A stretch of DNA of 64,000 nt, taken from assembly GCA_026225945.1 (NCBI GenBank), contig JAMJFZ010001868.1:7470001-7534000 (forward strand). The letters are read 5' to 3'. Source of the DNA: Cricetomys ansorgei (lineage: Eukaryota > Chordata > Mammalia > Rodentia > Nesomyidae). Made by a program: the position numbers and the translations under genes. Positions 12,255-23,399 of this stretch are shown here, in pieces; the first letter of the stretch is position 1, and every line of letters starts with the position of its first letter. The notes beneath the pieces are model-generated. The model worked only from the letters and a program-made list of their open reading frames with translations, was not told the origin of the DNA and ran no database searches.

Positions 12255-12372
12255 CAGTCTTGTTCTCTCTTCCTGCTTATTTGTGTTCTGAATTTTTAGC
12301 TTCTAATTCAGACCACTTTGATATCAGAAGAATGTTTTTTGGCTGACGTCCTATGATTTTTATTTCTATATC
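12255..12372 (+). repeat. likely source copy of the 117-bp duplication
   Basis: Continuous single-copy-looking sequence from CAGTCTTGTTCTCTCTTCC to TTTATTTCTATATC that reappears in the B1 at 11378-11494, 760 bp upstream and in the same orientation. One difference is a CG here against TG in the copy (GACGTC versus GATGTC), as expected if this is the ancestral state and the copy lost a CpG. Confidence 0.8.
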
Positions 12373-14332
12373 CTCGTATTAGCTTTCATGGCCATCCTCT
12401 GCTCATCCTCAAATCCCTTATTTTCTGGGCCATTCGTAGCAGTAATTCAGGTAGCGTGCAAAATTTCTTAGCTAGTAGAGCTTTTTACACTCATCACTCA
12501 ATACCCAAGGCATAGTTCCTAAAATCAGCAATGTTTTCCTTTGGTCTTTACAGTAGGCGTTCATAAATCTTGCTCTTTTGTCCTTTTTTTCCTGTTGTGG
12601 CAAGAATCTTAATTTTTCCTGCTTTTTGTCTTCATTCTTTTCATCATCAAGTAACAAAGAATTCCCTATCTGCATCGGAATGTCTCTAAATGGCATTCCA
12701 GCCTATGGACTCTCAGAAACTTTATGTATGACGCTCTGATCTGCCAACTTTTGGATCTGTTCTCAGTGTCTCCCACATGTATTCTAGAGTACTGTCCTCA
12801 ATTTAGTATTGGACTCTCCTACGTCTCAACTTGCTCTTCAACTCATGGACCTACCAGCCAGCTCCAGGATGGACTCGTACCTACTCAAATGCAACTGTGC
12901 TCTTCCATCCTTTGCAGGATAATAGGCATGAATAAAGAGTGGTTTTATCCTGTATCCTAGGGAACTTGTTGTGTTTATTTTAAAATGTGTGGAGAAACCT
13001 AGATCTAAAAGGATATCTCACACTATAGGAAATATGTGTCTAAGTCATGTCCTGGAGAAGTATCAATAATCTATTGTAAAATTTAATATATTTAAGTATA
13101 TCATTAAGTAAACTCATGCTTTTATAATGCATTGAAAAACTTTTCTGCCATATCAACAAGTTGTTCCGAGCAACATGTTCCAAGTTCTTATCTTTTTACA
13201 AACACAGCAGTGAGCTGAATATTGTTGAGATAGTAGAAAACTAATGATCGTTGTACTGGAGGCTGACAGAAATTCTGAAATACCCACTCTTCACTTCTTC
13301 AGGAAGAATATATATGTTTTTATGTTGGGCAACACATGACTGTCCAAATGAAAGTATGTATTTTGTAATTTGCCTCATAACAAAATATGTCATAGGGCAT
13401 GGTGTTAGACAAAAGAGAATCAAACTTGTCACAGTACAGTCTCCAGAATAAATGAGAAAATCAGTATTCACTTTTGCACATGGCCACTGCATGGAATATG
13501 AGCATAACAGCAGGGGAAGAAGCAATTATCATAAACTAGAATGTAGAAATCTCACATGTTCAAGATGGGACACAAGCAGGTCTGTGCTAATTGTGGAGAT
13601 GCCTTATCAATTGAGGAGTGCTGAACATTAGTTTGCGCTTAAGCAAGAAAGAACTAAGCACCTGTGATTTAAGCCATTCTCATTTTCGACTTAATGCCAT
13701 TCTCAGCAAGTCATAATTCTAAAAACATGCAGGATTTTGGGAAATAATTACAGATATGAAAAACTGTTTCCAAATTTTCAGTAGCTACTAAATATAGTAC
13801 TAATATCACTAGACACATAGTTCACTTATGAATCTTCTGTGTGTAGAACTACTTGTATTTCTGATGTTTGTGTCTTGTTTGTACAAAGTTCCTTCATCTG
13901 TTGATGGAATTGGTCTTATATTCCAAAACAATTTGACTTATTGTCATTAATAGTTACCATAACTTTTCCAAATTTCTTTCATTAAGAAGTCATTCATGTT
14001 ATGTAACAATACTAGAAACCTTATAGTTTGTGTTACTATTGAAAATAAAATCCTTTGCCTCTGTAATATTTATAATTATAATTATATATTGTAATTAATT
14101 TGCATAAATTGATTCTATAGTCATAAGCCTTACTAAACTCAAATTGATTTCAAAAGTTTGTCCACAGATTTAAAAAAATCTGTATTTCAAAGACTCAGGG
14201 AGCATCACTGGAAAATCATTTTTTCATTGAACAGAAACTAGTCCACATGCTAAGCTAAGTAGAGGAGGAAGAAAGTCAAAAGATACATAAGTAACAGAGT
14301 GTGCTCTAGGGTGGCAGAGATAGCACAGCCAT
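12373..14332. other. non-coding sequence, no repeat recognised
   Basis: AT-rich sequence with no recognisable gene, RNA or repeat. Open frames up to 94 codons on both strands overlap each other and have no family signature. Confidence 0.45.
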
Positions 14333-14420
14333 AACATGGTGAAAGGAGAGAACCAACTCCTAAGTTTGACCTGCCACTTCCACATGTGAATCCTGGTACA
14401 CACGCAAACACACACAGATA
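14333..14420 (+). mobile_element. tRNA-derived rodent SINE (B2/B4-like), 3' part
   Basis: CATGGTGAAAGGAGAGAACC, AACTCCTAAGTTTGACCTGC and a closing CACACGCAAACACACAC match the 3' half of a common rodent tRNA-derived SINE. The tRNA-like 5' half with the pol III boxes is missing or unrecognisable. It runs directly into a GATA array. Confidence 0.6.
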
Positions 14421-14430
14421 GGTAGTCGAT

Positions 14431-14432
14431 AG

Positions 14433-14481
<49 letters not shown>

Positions 14482-14490
14482 GATAGATAA
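14431..14490 (+). repeat. (GATA)n microsatellite
   Basis: About 14 tandem TAGA/GATA units, perfect in the middle, lying at the tail of the preceding SINE fragment. Confidence 0.95.
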
Positions 14491-15595
14491 AAAGAGTTGT
14501 GAAAAAATTAAAGTGTGCTTTGAACTAATACATTTAGACACTTAGACACTGAGTTTTTCTGTTATTATAAATTTTAAAATCCATATCTTTGGTTCTAATC
14601 ATTAATTTTATTTCCACTTGCCAGCAATTTCAATAAATGGATCTGCTTAATTTATGAAACCAATGCAGATTAATACAGTAGGATCCTTATAGGGAAAAGC
14701 CCACATTGGATGAGGCAGTCACACTGGATTTCTGCCCTCCAGAATGGTCATGGAGTATAATTTAGTAGAGTGGTACAATCATTTTTTTTTTGTCCTTCAA
14801 TTCACACAAAAAGTTCATACAGTTCAAATAGTGTTTAGCTTTTTCTCTGATACTTACAGAATGAGGAGGAGGATAGGATATCCCTTGACCATCATAAAAT
14901 GGCATACTATTACACTCTGCTAAGGAAAAAAGTGATAACATATGATAGGAAAGAAGTTTTCACAAATCTAAAGCACATCACCTGGGATTAAGAGCAGTGG
15001 TGTTGCTGGGCTGCAGAGAGGCCACCTTGAGCTTCATTAGGCACCAAGACCCTATAATATGATACCATTTGGCTATTGTTTTAACACATATAAATAACTT
15101 ACTATAATAGAAACTGTGACCAATATTAATTAATGTTTAAGCCAAGAACAAAAATGTGTATCATTCTTCCATAGATTTCTGATGAGAATTAGAGGAATCT
15201 AAAGGCACACAGACATAAGATAGCTGCAGCACAGGTAAGCACCAACCAAGCCACATTCCTTCGCTAGTGACCTTCTGTGAAGCAGGCAGTATGTAGTATT
15301 GAGCTGGGTTCTGGTCAGGGCTAAGAGAAATGGAGCAGATGAACTCCTACCACTCTCCTGGTGAGAAAATCCGGGATTCAAGGCACACTTCGATCTACTC
15401 TTAGCTTTAGAACAGCACCACAGGAAATACTAAAATTAGTGTCTAAATAAAGTTTACTTAGCACATTTATTTTTCTCTGCAAAGCATATCATAGCCTTAT
15501 GGTGCTTGTAAATACTACTCAGGGATTAAGCATTGTGCTTGAGCTATTATTAAGGAGAAAAATTGCCAACAAGAATATCTAAGTCTAACTATTTA
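14491..15595. other. non-coding sequence, no repeat recognised
   Basis: AT-rich DNA in which I recognise no gene or repeat family. Confidence 0.45.
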
Positions 15596-15718
15596 GTATT
15601 GGATAACCACTTACAAGACGCATGCCTGGGGAAGACTAGTTATTCCTCTCTTAGCAGTCATTAACTATCTCCAGTTTCTCATCTAAGGATGGAGAGGGGT
15701 TCTCACATGGTTACCCCA
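15596..15718 (-). mobile_element. rodent L1 3' UTR, inverted 5' half
   Basis: Plus-strand GTATTGGATAACCACTT, CCTGGGGAAGACTAGTTATTC and TCTTAGCAGTCATTAACTATC match the antisense of the rodent L1 3' UTR region as I recall it (sense: CCCCAGGGAAGAGC ... GGTTATCCAATACC). In sense L1 this lies just upstream of the piece that follows in opposite orientation, so this is the inverted part of one insertion. Confidence 0.65.
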
Positions 15719-15779
15719 CAAAACATATACATACAAGCAACATTTAATGGATTCAATAAGTTATATTCATATATTTACT

Positions 15780-15850
<71 letters not shown>

Positions 15851-15957
15851 CAGCAATTATTAAAGCAAAAGAGGCCATGAGTTTGAGGGGGCAAGAGAAG
15901 ATTCTAAGGAGGAGAGAGAGTAGGGAAATTATGTAATTATATTTTAATTTAATAATT
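15719..15957 (+). mobile_element. rodent L1 3' end, sense half of a 5'-inverted insertion
   Basis: AAAACATATACATACAAGC, GTTATATTCATATATTTAC, AAGAGGCCATGAGTTTGAG, a GGAGAGAGAG block and ATTATGTAATTATATTTTAA match the sense 3' terminus of rodent L1. Together with 15596-15718 it shows the head-to-head arrangement of twin priming, with only a small gap in L1 coordinates at the junction. The internal ATATAC array of the L1 has expanded into a microsatellite here. Confidence 0.7.
15783..15846 (+). repeat. (AT)n(GT)n compound microsatellite inside L1
   Basis: About 17 AT units, a GCAT bridge and about 14 GT units. It occupies the place where the L1 3' UTR normally has a short ATATAC-rich stretch, so it appears to have grown from that seed. 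Confidence 0.95.
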
Positions 15958-16357
15958 AAAAATAATTCATGTTTTTGCTTATGTAAAATAATACGTAAGT
16001 GATATCACTCAAAAGACTATGTGATATAATCTTTTCTACAATATAAAGTGAAATTAGAAAGTAGAGCATCATCCTTAAACTTCACTGGATACATAGGTCA
16101 TTCAGCTCAAAATTTTCTTAGCTCTGTATTTAACTATTATTGATCATAAAATATTGAGTTTCGTTGAGAGTTACAAATAAATTTTAGCAAGTCGGTAAAT
16201 TAGCAAACATAGAATCTATAAATAATGAAATTGACTGTATACGCCTCTTTGGTATATTATTCTAGAACAGTTTCCAATAAATCTTGCTTGGCTGAATTAT
16301 AAGCATATGCAATAACCATGCAGGATCATGACCCAGAAGACAATTGGCCTTTGCCAT
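15958..16357. other. non-coding sequence, no repeat recognised
   Basis: AT-rich stretch with no recognised element. Confidence 0.45.
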
Positions 16358-16735
16358 TGTTATAGTTTCCCTTCTGTTGCTGTGATAAAATTCCCTGATC
16401 AAAAGAAAGTTAGGGAGGAAAGGGTTTAGTTCATCTTATATGTGCAAGCCATAGTCATCACTGAAGAAAGTCAGAATTGAAACTCAAGCAAAAACTTTCA
16501 GCATAAACAGAAAAATACAGCTTGCTGCCTTACCTCAGGCTAATGCCTAGCCAGCTTTCTTATAAAGCCTATGGATGATGCCACCCACAGTGGGCTGGGT
16601 TTAATAATTATAATCCTGGCAATCCCCTATAGGTATGGCCACAGAACAGCCTGTTATAATCAATTATTCAGACAAGGCTTTCTGACCAGATGACTAATAA
16701 TCCAAGGTATGTGACATTAACAATGAAAGCTAAGA
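16358..16735 (-). mobile_element. rodent LTR-like repeat, antisense
   Basis: Plus-strand TATAGTTTCCCTTCTGTTGC, TGTGATAAAATTCCCTGATC, GGGAGGAAAGGGTTTAGTTC, GATGCCACCCACAGTGGGC and CAGATGACTAATAATCC match the reverse of a common rodent repeat whose forward copy is at 41140-41906 (TGTACTGGCTAG ... AACCCTAAGTAAGATA). It has TG/CA-type ends and an AATAAA-type signal in the forward sense, suggesting an LTR. I do not give a family name. Confidence 0.65.
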
Positions 16736-17468
16736 TACTCATCAACTATGTGAATAAGACCATTATAGATCTTCTAGCTTTAGGCAAGGCACAAGATGAT
16801 CTTAGTCATGCAAGTGATTACTTCATTCAGTTATAAAATTGAACAGTTCAGATATTCCAAATAAATGAATGCCTACTTGTGAGCAAATAAAACAATTTTC
16901 ATCTTTAAGTCTCTAAATATTGAGAAATCTGCTAAAAAGTTATACATAACTTATATAGTCTCTATATTCCTCCAATTGATAATTTTGAGCATTCAAAATA
17001 TGTACTTTATTTACAAGCAAATATCCTTCCAATTTTAACAAAAATCCCCTTCTTAGATCTGTTTCATAATGAGTTGTCTCCTCTAGATTCTTAGCAGCAT
17101 GAGTGCTCAAGGAAGAAATTAAATGACATCTTGCCACCCAAGCTCATTTGAAGCTATGCAATTTCTCAAGTCCCCCATAGTCCAGCCAAGAGACAATATC
17201 CCTGAAGTAATTGCTTCCTCATGTCACCTAGTGGAAGCATTTTCCTAGATACAACAGCACCTTTTTTAACCTTCTCTGCTTTTAATTTCCATTTTTTAAC
17301 CAGCAATAGTACCATAAAACCATATGACTTTTAAAACATTTTAAAAGGTTTCTTGACTATTTCTCAACCCAGTTACACTGTGAAATATGAGGACTAGAAC
17401 AAATTTATTTTATTGAAAAAGTTCCAGAAATGCATATACTAGTATTTTCATTTGTTATGAATATATAT

Positions 17469-17469
<1 letters not shown>
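16736..17469. other. non-coding sequence, no repeat recognised
   Basis: No gene or repeat family recognised. Confidence 0.45.
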
Positions 17470-17521
<52 letters not shown>

Positions 17522-17526
17522 CGCAC
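17470..17526 (+). repeat. (GT)n(GC)n alternating purine-pyrimidine tract
   Basis: A 57-bp uninterrupted alternation of pyrimidine and purine: about 21 GT units followed by six GC units and a closing AC. The GC end is the strongest Z-DNA-forming dinucleotide and GT the next. Confidence 0.95.
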
Positions 17527-19000
17527 TATGGAAGAAAGCCCTAATATTTTCTTTTTATAATGGAATATAAAGTAAAGTAGGCATGAGATAAAGTAAAATG
17601 AAATATGTATCTAAACGTGCATATGGGTATAATGATGAATAGACATACCAATCAAGCTCATACTTACTGAAATATTAATATATTTATTTTGACATGTTTG
17701 ATTCTTTAATTATAATCTTAACAGTTATATAGCACACTAAAGATTGTTGGGTTACTGTACTTATTTGCATGAAATACAAAGGCTCTCAAAAGACTTAGAA
17801 AACTAAGGTTATGGTCAAGATCAGGCTTTTAGCATTTAGAAGCCAGTAAACTCTATCAGAAATTTGTTATAGCCTGAGATCACCTCAGAATTATGGCTTT
17901 CTTTGCTTAAACTGTTCTGTGTGATTAGACCGTGACATTAGAAAGTCAGCTAGTACAGAAAAAAAGGCAGAAGACCAACATCCTAATCTAACCAGCTTCT
18001 CATAACTAGGATAACTATAACTGGTTTTTGAGAAGATGGAGACTTTTTTTAATCTCCATAAAATTTCTTCAGAGATAGCCAATGTGTTTATAAATCTCTG
18101 AAACTTGATACTATTGAAAGCTAACTTCTCCTTGCAGGAATTTGGAGTTTGTGACTTGGCAATAGGAAATACCACAGGTTGAGAAGTTGCCTCCGCACCA
18201 CTCTGTTCCTCAAAATCACTAACTTAGTCTCCAGCGCTTACTTACAGACAGCATCTCCTGACATGGTCACTGGAGTAAATCAGACCAGCTTGGAGGGATC
18301 TCAGCAAGCCTGAGACTGAGTCAAGTTTATTTCAAGCAGACGTTTTATACACTCATCATTATAGACATAATGACAGTTTGCAAGGCTTGACAGGGTATAC
18401 AAGATTAATGTCTAACATTAAATATTCAGCTACATTCTACATGCTTCGCCGAGCTCTGTGGAATGCAAAGTCACACAGGAAGCCTGTATGCTACACTGCC
18501 TGGGGCCTTGTGCTCTCAGGAACTGAAAGATACAAAAAGTGACCCAGGAGCCACGGGCTCAAACCTTAAAAAACACTATCACACATCTCTCAAAGCAGCT
18601 AGACCAGACCAACCCCATGATTCCCTGCAGTGATCCACATAGATCCCCTCTGCTAAGAGCGAGTGGGACTCAATGTCTACTTCTTTCCATACTCCCTAAG
18701 GACTCTAGCTGATTTCTGTGTTGACTTGCCTATCAATAAAAAATAATTTTCTCTGACATTGTTTAAAACAGCAAGGAACATTTTATTCAAAATTATTGTA
18801 ATAAAGGTCAAGTCTATCCCGGGGAAGGAAAGATTGGACTCACCTCTAAACCCAACAAGGAAAAACAGGAGTTATTATTGCCAACATGCAGAAAGAAGGG
18901 CTTAGAGAAGACATCAGAGGTAGAATTATTCTTGCTAACTGTCCTAATATGGATCTTCCTAAAAGTAAATCAATAATTTAGTCAAAAAACTAAAAATAAA
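17527..19000. other. non-coding sequence with a possible LTR-like part
   Basis: No gene recognised. From about 18190 to 18720 the composition shifts to higher GC, with a TTTATTT (reverse AATAAA) in AGTCAAGTTTATTTCAAGC and text that feels like an antisense endogenous retroviral LTR. I could not define TG/CA ends or a target duplication, so it is not called as an element. Confidence 0.35.
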
Positions 19001-19136
19001 ATGTTGGAGAGTTGGCTTGGTGCTTAAGAGTACTTGCTGTATTTCTAGAGGATTTTAATGACCTGTAACTCCAGCTCCAGGTGATCTGATGCACGCTCTG
19101 CCCTTTACAGTCACCTACACACACAGGTGCTTACCT
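19001..19136 (+). mobile_element. B3/B2-type SINE, diverged
   Basis: ATGTTGGAGAGTTGGCTTGG, TGCTTAAGAGTACTTGCTG and CTCCAGCTCCAGGTGATCTG match the tRNA-derived head and body of the rodent B2/B3 family (GCTGGAGAGATGGCTCAGTGG as the usual start). The tail passes into a CA microsatellite. Confidence 0.7.
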
Positions 19137-19138
19137 AT

Positions 19139-19168
19139 GGACACACACACAGACACATACGTGAACAC

Positions 19169-19212
<44 letters not shown>
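19139..19212 (+). repeat. (CA)n microsatellite at a SINE tail
   Basis: Mostly CA units with early interruptions (AGACACATACGTGAACAC) and a pure CA run from about 19174 to 19210. Confidence 0.95.
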
Positions 19213-19213
<1 letters not shown>

Positions 19214-19587
19214 AGCATAGAATGTTCTGGCTGTGACAACTTAGTGAGTTTGCTGAATTAGACAGTGCTAGGAGTGTCATAGAAAGACAAGGATAAGGCT
19301 TAGTCAAGACAAGGCTCTCAAGAGTTTAAAGTGTGCTTAAGGAAACCTTTCACAGACTCTACTTCCTGTTCTTGTTAGTATGCATCTCTCTGCTGTGATT
19401 CTGCGGCTGTAACCACTCTTGCCTCTCCATGTGCTTTGTCGCTGACACCAAGAATAGTGTTAACGTCATCTGTGAACCTTGAGTAAGTTCTCTTGCCCTC
19501 CTAAAGGGGTTCCAGAAGGTTATGCTTCTGGAACTGCAGACAGAATCGTGTGGAGATGAGAACTGAGAAGTCAAATTTTTATTTGAA
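19213..19587. other. non-coding sequence, no repeat recognised
   Basis: No gene or repeat family recognised. Confidence 0.45.
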
Positions 19588-19740
19588 GCTGGGGGGAGGT
19601 GGTTCATGCCTTTAGTCCCAGCACTTGGAAGGCAGAGGTAAGGGGATCTCTGTGAGTTCAAGGCCAGCCTGGTGTACAGAGTAAGTTCCAGAACATCCAG
19701 AGTTACAGCAGAGAAATACTTTCTCAGAAAAAAAAAGAGA
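19588..19740 (+). mobile_element. B1 SINE
   Basis: GCTGGGGGGAGGTGGTTCATGC, then CTTTAGTCCCAGCACTTGG, GGGATCTCTGTGAGTTCAAG, GCCAGCCTGGTGTACAGAG and CAGAGTTACAGCAGAGAAAT with an A-rich tail. It is full length for a B1 (about 140 bp plus tail). It carries the AGAGTTACA variant shared by the other B1 copies in this window. Confidence 0.9.
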
Positions 19741-21032
19741 GAAAAGAACTACATGACCAAAGACCTAGTAGAGACAGAAAAGTAACCTTGACAATATCTA
19801 AGTCAAGAATCCATTTTTAACAACAGAAAGTGCAAAGTCCCTATAGTTAAATATTACCAAATGATGTTTAAATGTCCATCTCTGTCTTCCTCTGAAGAAC
19901 TCAGCCTTGGTTTTATTCCCACTCTAGTCTTTTCTCTTTCCTCAAGCACATGTCTGGATGAATCTTTTTAATGAGCTGCTTAGTTATAAAACACAGAACG
20001 AATTATCATCAAGACCTTCACACAAACATTCCTCAGTACGTCCCTGCTTTCTTCTGACCTTTGTCTTTCTTGAACCACCAAAGAGAACAAAAATCGTAGA
20101 CATAAATACATTTCTAATGGATGCACTTATCACGTTTATTTTCTCTGAGTCTTATTTGTTATAGTTTGTAGATATAAACTAAATAAACTTGGTAAAATTA
20201 TATCTGTAAGCAATGTTCATATTTGTCAAACATGATTAGTACGTTTTTGGCAGTTCTGGTGAATACTACTCATTAAATTATGTGAGAAATGACTAGAGAT
20301 GAGCCAGTAATACAGGAGAATGGGTACAGTGTGTAAAATCCATTATAAACCTAAAATGGTAGCCCATTGCTGCTTTACAAGTCAGATCACTCTATTTTAA
20401 GTTAAAATAGAATAAAGGGATTCATGTGGTTAACTGAGCATTTCACCTTTTAGTTCCCAATGTCGAGAATATGAAGGGGTGTCATGGTGCTTCTCTATAT
20501 TATTTCTTTATCAAGCTAAATCTGATTCTAAAATCTCACTTAGTGTATGTCATTTTAGAAAGACAATATATGTGTGAAATGTATTCATACAAACAACACT
20601 ATATTAATAAATTGATGAGTTATTTATAACTCTTCATGTGCCTAAAATCTAAGAATGATGGAGCTACAGCTGGCATTGAAAGCAACTGTTTGTTTGTGAA
20701 AGGCTCACTGTCTGTGTACTCACTATATAGTTAACTTGTCTCTCCTAAGTCACGTCTTCATGAAATAAGCACTGTGATGGATGTGTGCACATACGAACTT
20801 TGTTGATGTGCTTTTAGAATATCTTCAACAGAGTGGAAAAGGTGGGACTAGACAGAAGGAGGACTAAAGTGCAATTGAAGTGGGAATTTTCTGATCTTTG
20901 CCTGGAGTCTTGCAGCTAAGATGGCACTGATTTCAGCTTTGTCCTCAATTATATTAATATATTTACACTTATACCCTCATATTTTTATACCCTCATATAG
21001 CTCAGTGATTGCATAGGGTCTACATTAATTTG
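19741..21032. other. non-coding sequence, no repeat recognised
   Basis: AT-rich non-coding DNA. No gene or confident repeat was seen. Confidence 0.45.
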
Positions 21033-21377
21033 TTAAGGGTATCATGACTAAAGAGCATACAGTCTGTGGTCCAAACAGCTGAAATTTGTTTTCTTACAAT
21101 TCTGATCAGAGTATCAGCAGCATTATGTTTTCCTGGCTAATCCCACCTTGCTTTGCCCATAATTCTTCTCTTGCTGCTTCTTCATGAGGTTTTGTTTCAT
21201 GAAGTTTTTAATCACCTCTTCAAATGAGATATTTGTTAAAGTAGAAGACTCACGTGACAGCTTCACTTTTATTTAGGGGAACCTATAAAGGCCTCATCTT
21301 CAAATACAAAAGAGGTACTAGAAGTTAGAGCTACAACATGTGAATTTTGAAGGAACACAATTTAGTTCATAATATTC
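21033..21377 (-). mobile_element. MLT1-type MaLR LTR, antisense
   Basis: Plus-strand AGTCTGTGGTCCAAACAGCTG, AAATTTGTTTTCTTACAATTC, ATCACCTCTTCAAATGAGA, GGCCTCATCTTCAAATACA and GAATTTTGAAGGAACACAAT match the reverse of the mammalian MLT1 LTR in the expected order. It is old, with many substitutions, and has no internal retroviral sequence next to it. Confidence 0.7.
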
Positions 21378-23091
21378 AACCACATGTCATTCTAACATGA
21401 AAAAATACGCCAACACTCTCTTGAGTCCAATAGTCTCAGCTTTTTCAAGCATCAATGCTAATTCCAGAATCTCACCTAAATGCTTAAACCAAGCATGAGT
21501 TAAATTTGGGTCTGATTTTCCCTAATGCAAAAATCTTTTGTGACTTCATGAATTCAAAACACCTATATCAACATTATTCTACAGTACAGTAGTGATGTAG
21601 GTATAAAATTTGTGTTTTGTTTCTGAATTGGAAAGAACAGAAGGCAGTCAGGTTCAAGAGTCCAAAGTACATCAAATATGCTGCCTCCAGAATGAAAAAA
21701 AAAAAGTCTACTAGGCCTTTGCTGTCATTGTGCCCTGACATGCAAGATACAATAATCTAACTTTGGAAAAGATGTTCTAGCATTCTAAACTAAAACATCG
21801 TTAACACTTCAGTGACGGGGTGGTTCCCTGTGTCTTCTATATCCACCATTTTCCCTTTGGTGAATGTATAAATATTTTGCTAAACTTCCCCAATTACTTG
21901 AAACCTGTTGCTGTTTAATAAGATACGATTTTTAATAGCACCAGGGAAAGGGAGAAGTAGAATCATGGGGCAGTGGTATAGCATCCCCAGCCACCTTCAC
22001 AGGGGGATCTGGAGTTCAAAGTTGATACTGTGTTCTTCTGAAGAGATGAGCAGTAATTAGGTGCTCAAATGAGAGAGGGATGACCAGCAGCATGAAAGGG
22101 ACTTGGTAGATGGTGATGATGCAATTTTGTACACAGTTAATCTCACGTCAAGAAACACCTAAGTCTAAAGGATCTTTTACCAAATCTGAGTAAGTTTCCG
22201 AAGCCCTCTCTTTATACTGGGGACATTCACACTTCTTACAGGAAAGGCATAGGTACCACATTAAATCAATTTCGGAAAATTTAGTTTATAGACTCAACAA
22301 AGTGAGAAAAGACTTAGGAAAAGCATTGTGAACATGATACCATGTGGGACTAGGAGATATTTGTGGGGACTTAAAGAGAAAGGCTTAAGTGACCGAAGAA
22401 ACCATCTGACACCATCAATGAGAATCCCATAAAGAAAGAGGTATCCTAATAGACACCCCAACCTTCTTATCTCTTCCCACCCACTCTTCTACTGCTATTT
22501 CCCATTTGTCAGATTTTAAAGTAAGTCAGTGGGTGTGGAGGCCCTGTCACAGTCCTAAAGGTCATTCTAGGGCACACAGGCACGTGGGGAAAGTGGGAAG
22601 ATTGCTTTCAAAAGGGAAGTGGAATACAGTAAATGTGCTCCGTGACTTCTGTATTTTAGTCAGTATCAATTTGGATTTATTGGCTCTACAAAGTCCGAGA
22701 CAAGTTGAGAACACTGTAGACCTTTGTTCTTATAAATAAGTATGCCTAGAATGCAGAGCAGATTAAAAAGTGAGGGAGTTTTAAGGTGATGATGAACTGA
22801 AGACAACTTTTGTCCTCTGCCTTCTTCCATGTATGAGAACAATTGGGGTTAATACAAGCGTGGCTGAGAAAGAAATATCTGATTGTGGGCTTCCATGGGA
22901 GCTATTTTTCGACAGTGAATATGTATTCATTCTGTTCCCGGATTGTAGCTCAAAGAAACAACCTTTCAATTAGGTGGAACCTTTATGATCTTTTTCTAGA
23001 ATGATAGAGTGGGCAAAGAAGAGGCTATAAGACAGGCACTGTATGAAGCTTGGGAAAATACTCCTTTAAGGAAATCTACTCTCTCCTCTAA
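21378..23091. other. non-coding sequence, no repeat recognised
   Basis: No gene or confident repeat. Open frames of up to 77 codons have no recognisable signature. Confidence 0.45.
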
Positions 23092-23275
23092 TGGATCATA
23101 ATAACAGCATCCACTATTGTAGAATGTTTACCACATTCCAAATACAATGCTGGTCAGTGGGTGTTCACGTCATGTCAGATGAGGAAAATGAAATGGTGAG
23201 AAGGATAACCTTCCCACTGCTTCTAATGGCACAGCCAGGATGTGTCTGTCTGATTTCAAAGCGTTGGACCCTTTG
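23092..23275 (+). mobile_element. possible MIR relic
   Basis: Phrases such as ATAACAGCATCCACTATTG, CAGATGAGGAAAATGAAATGG and GGCACAGCCAGGATGTG resemble the MIR core and 3' part (CAGATGAGGAAACTGAGGC ... CACAGCTAGTAAGTGG). The match is partial and I am not certain. Confidence 0.4.
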
Positions 23276-23399
23276 TTTAGCTTTTCTGAGAATTTTGTAT
23301 AAAAGAGTACTGTATTACATCAATTCTACTTCTTATTCTGCCCACTCCAGCTCCTCACATACCCTCCACATAGTGCTTCTCAAAATCATGGCATCTTCA

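Noticed and set aside
18190..18720. LTR-like composition
   Set aside because: No defined ends, no target duplication, no clear consensus in memory; left as unrecognised DNA.
21968..22000. GGGGCAGTGGTATAGCAT as an ID-element head
   Set aside because: Only the A-box-like part fits; no B box and no A-rich tail follows.
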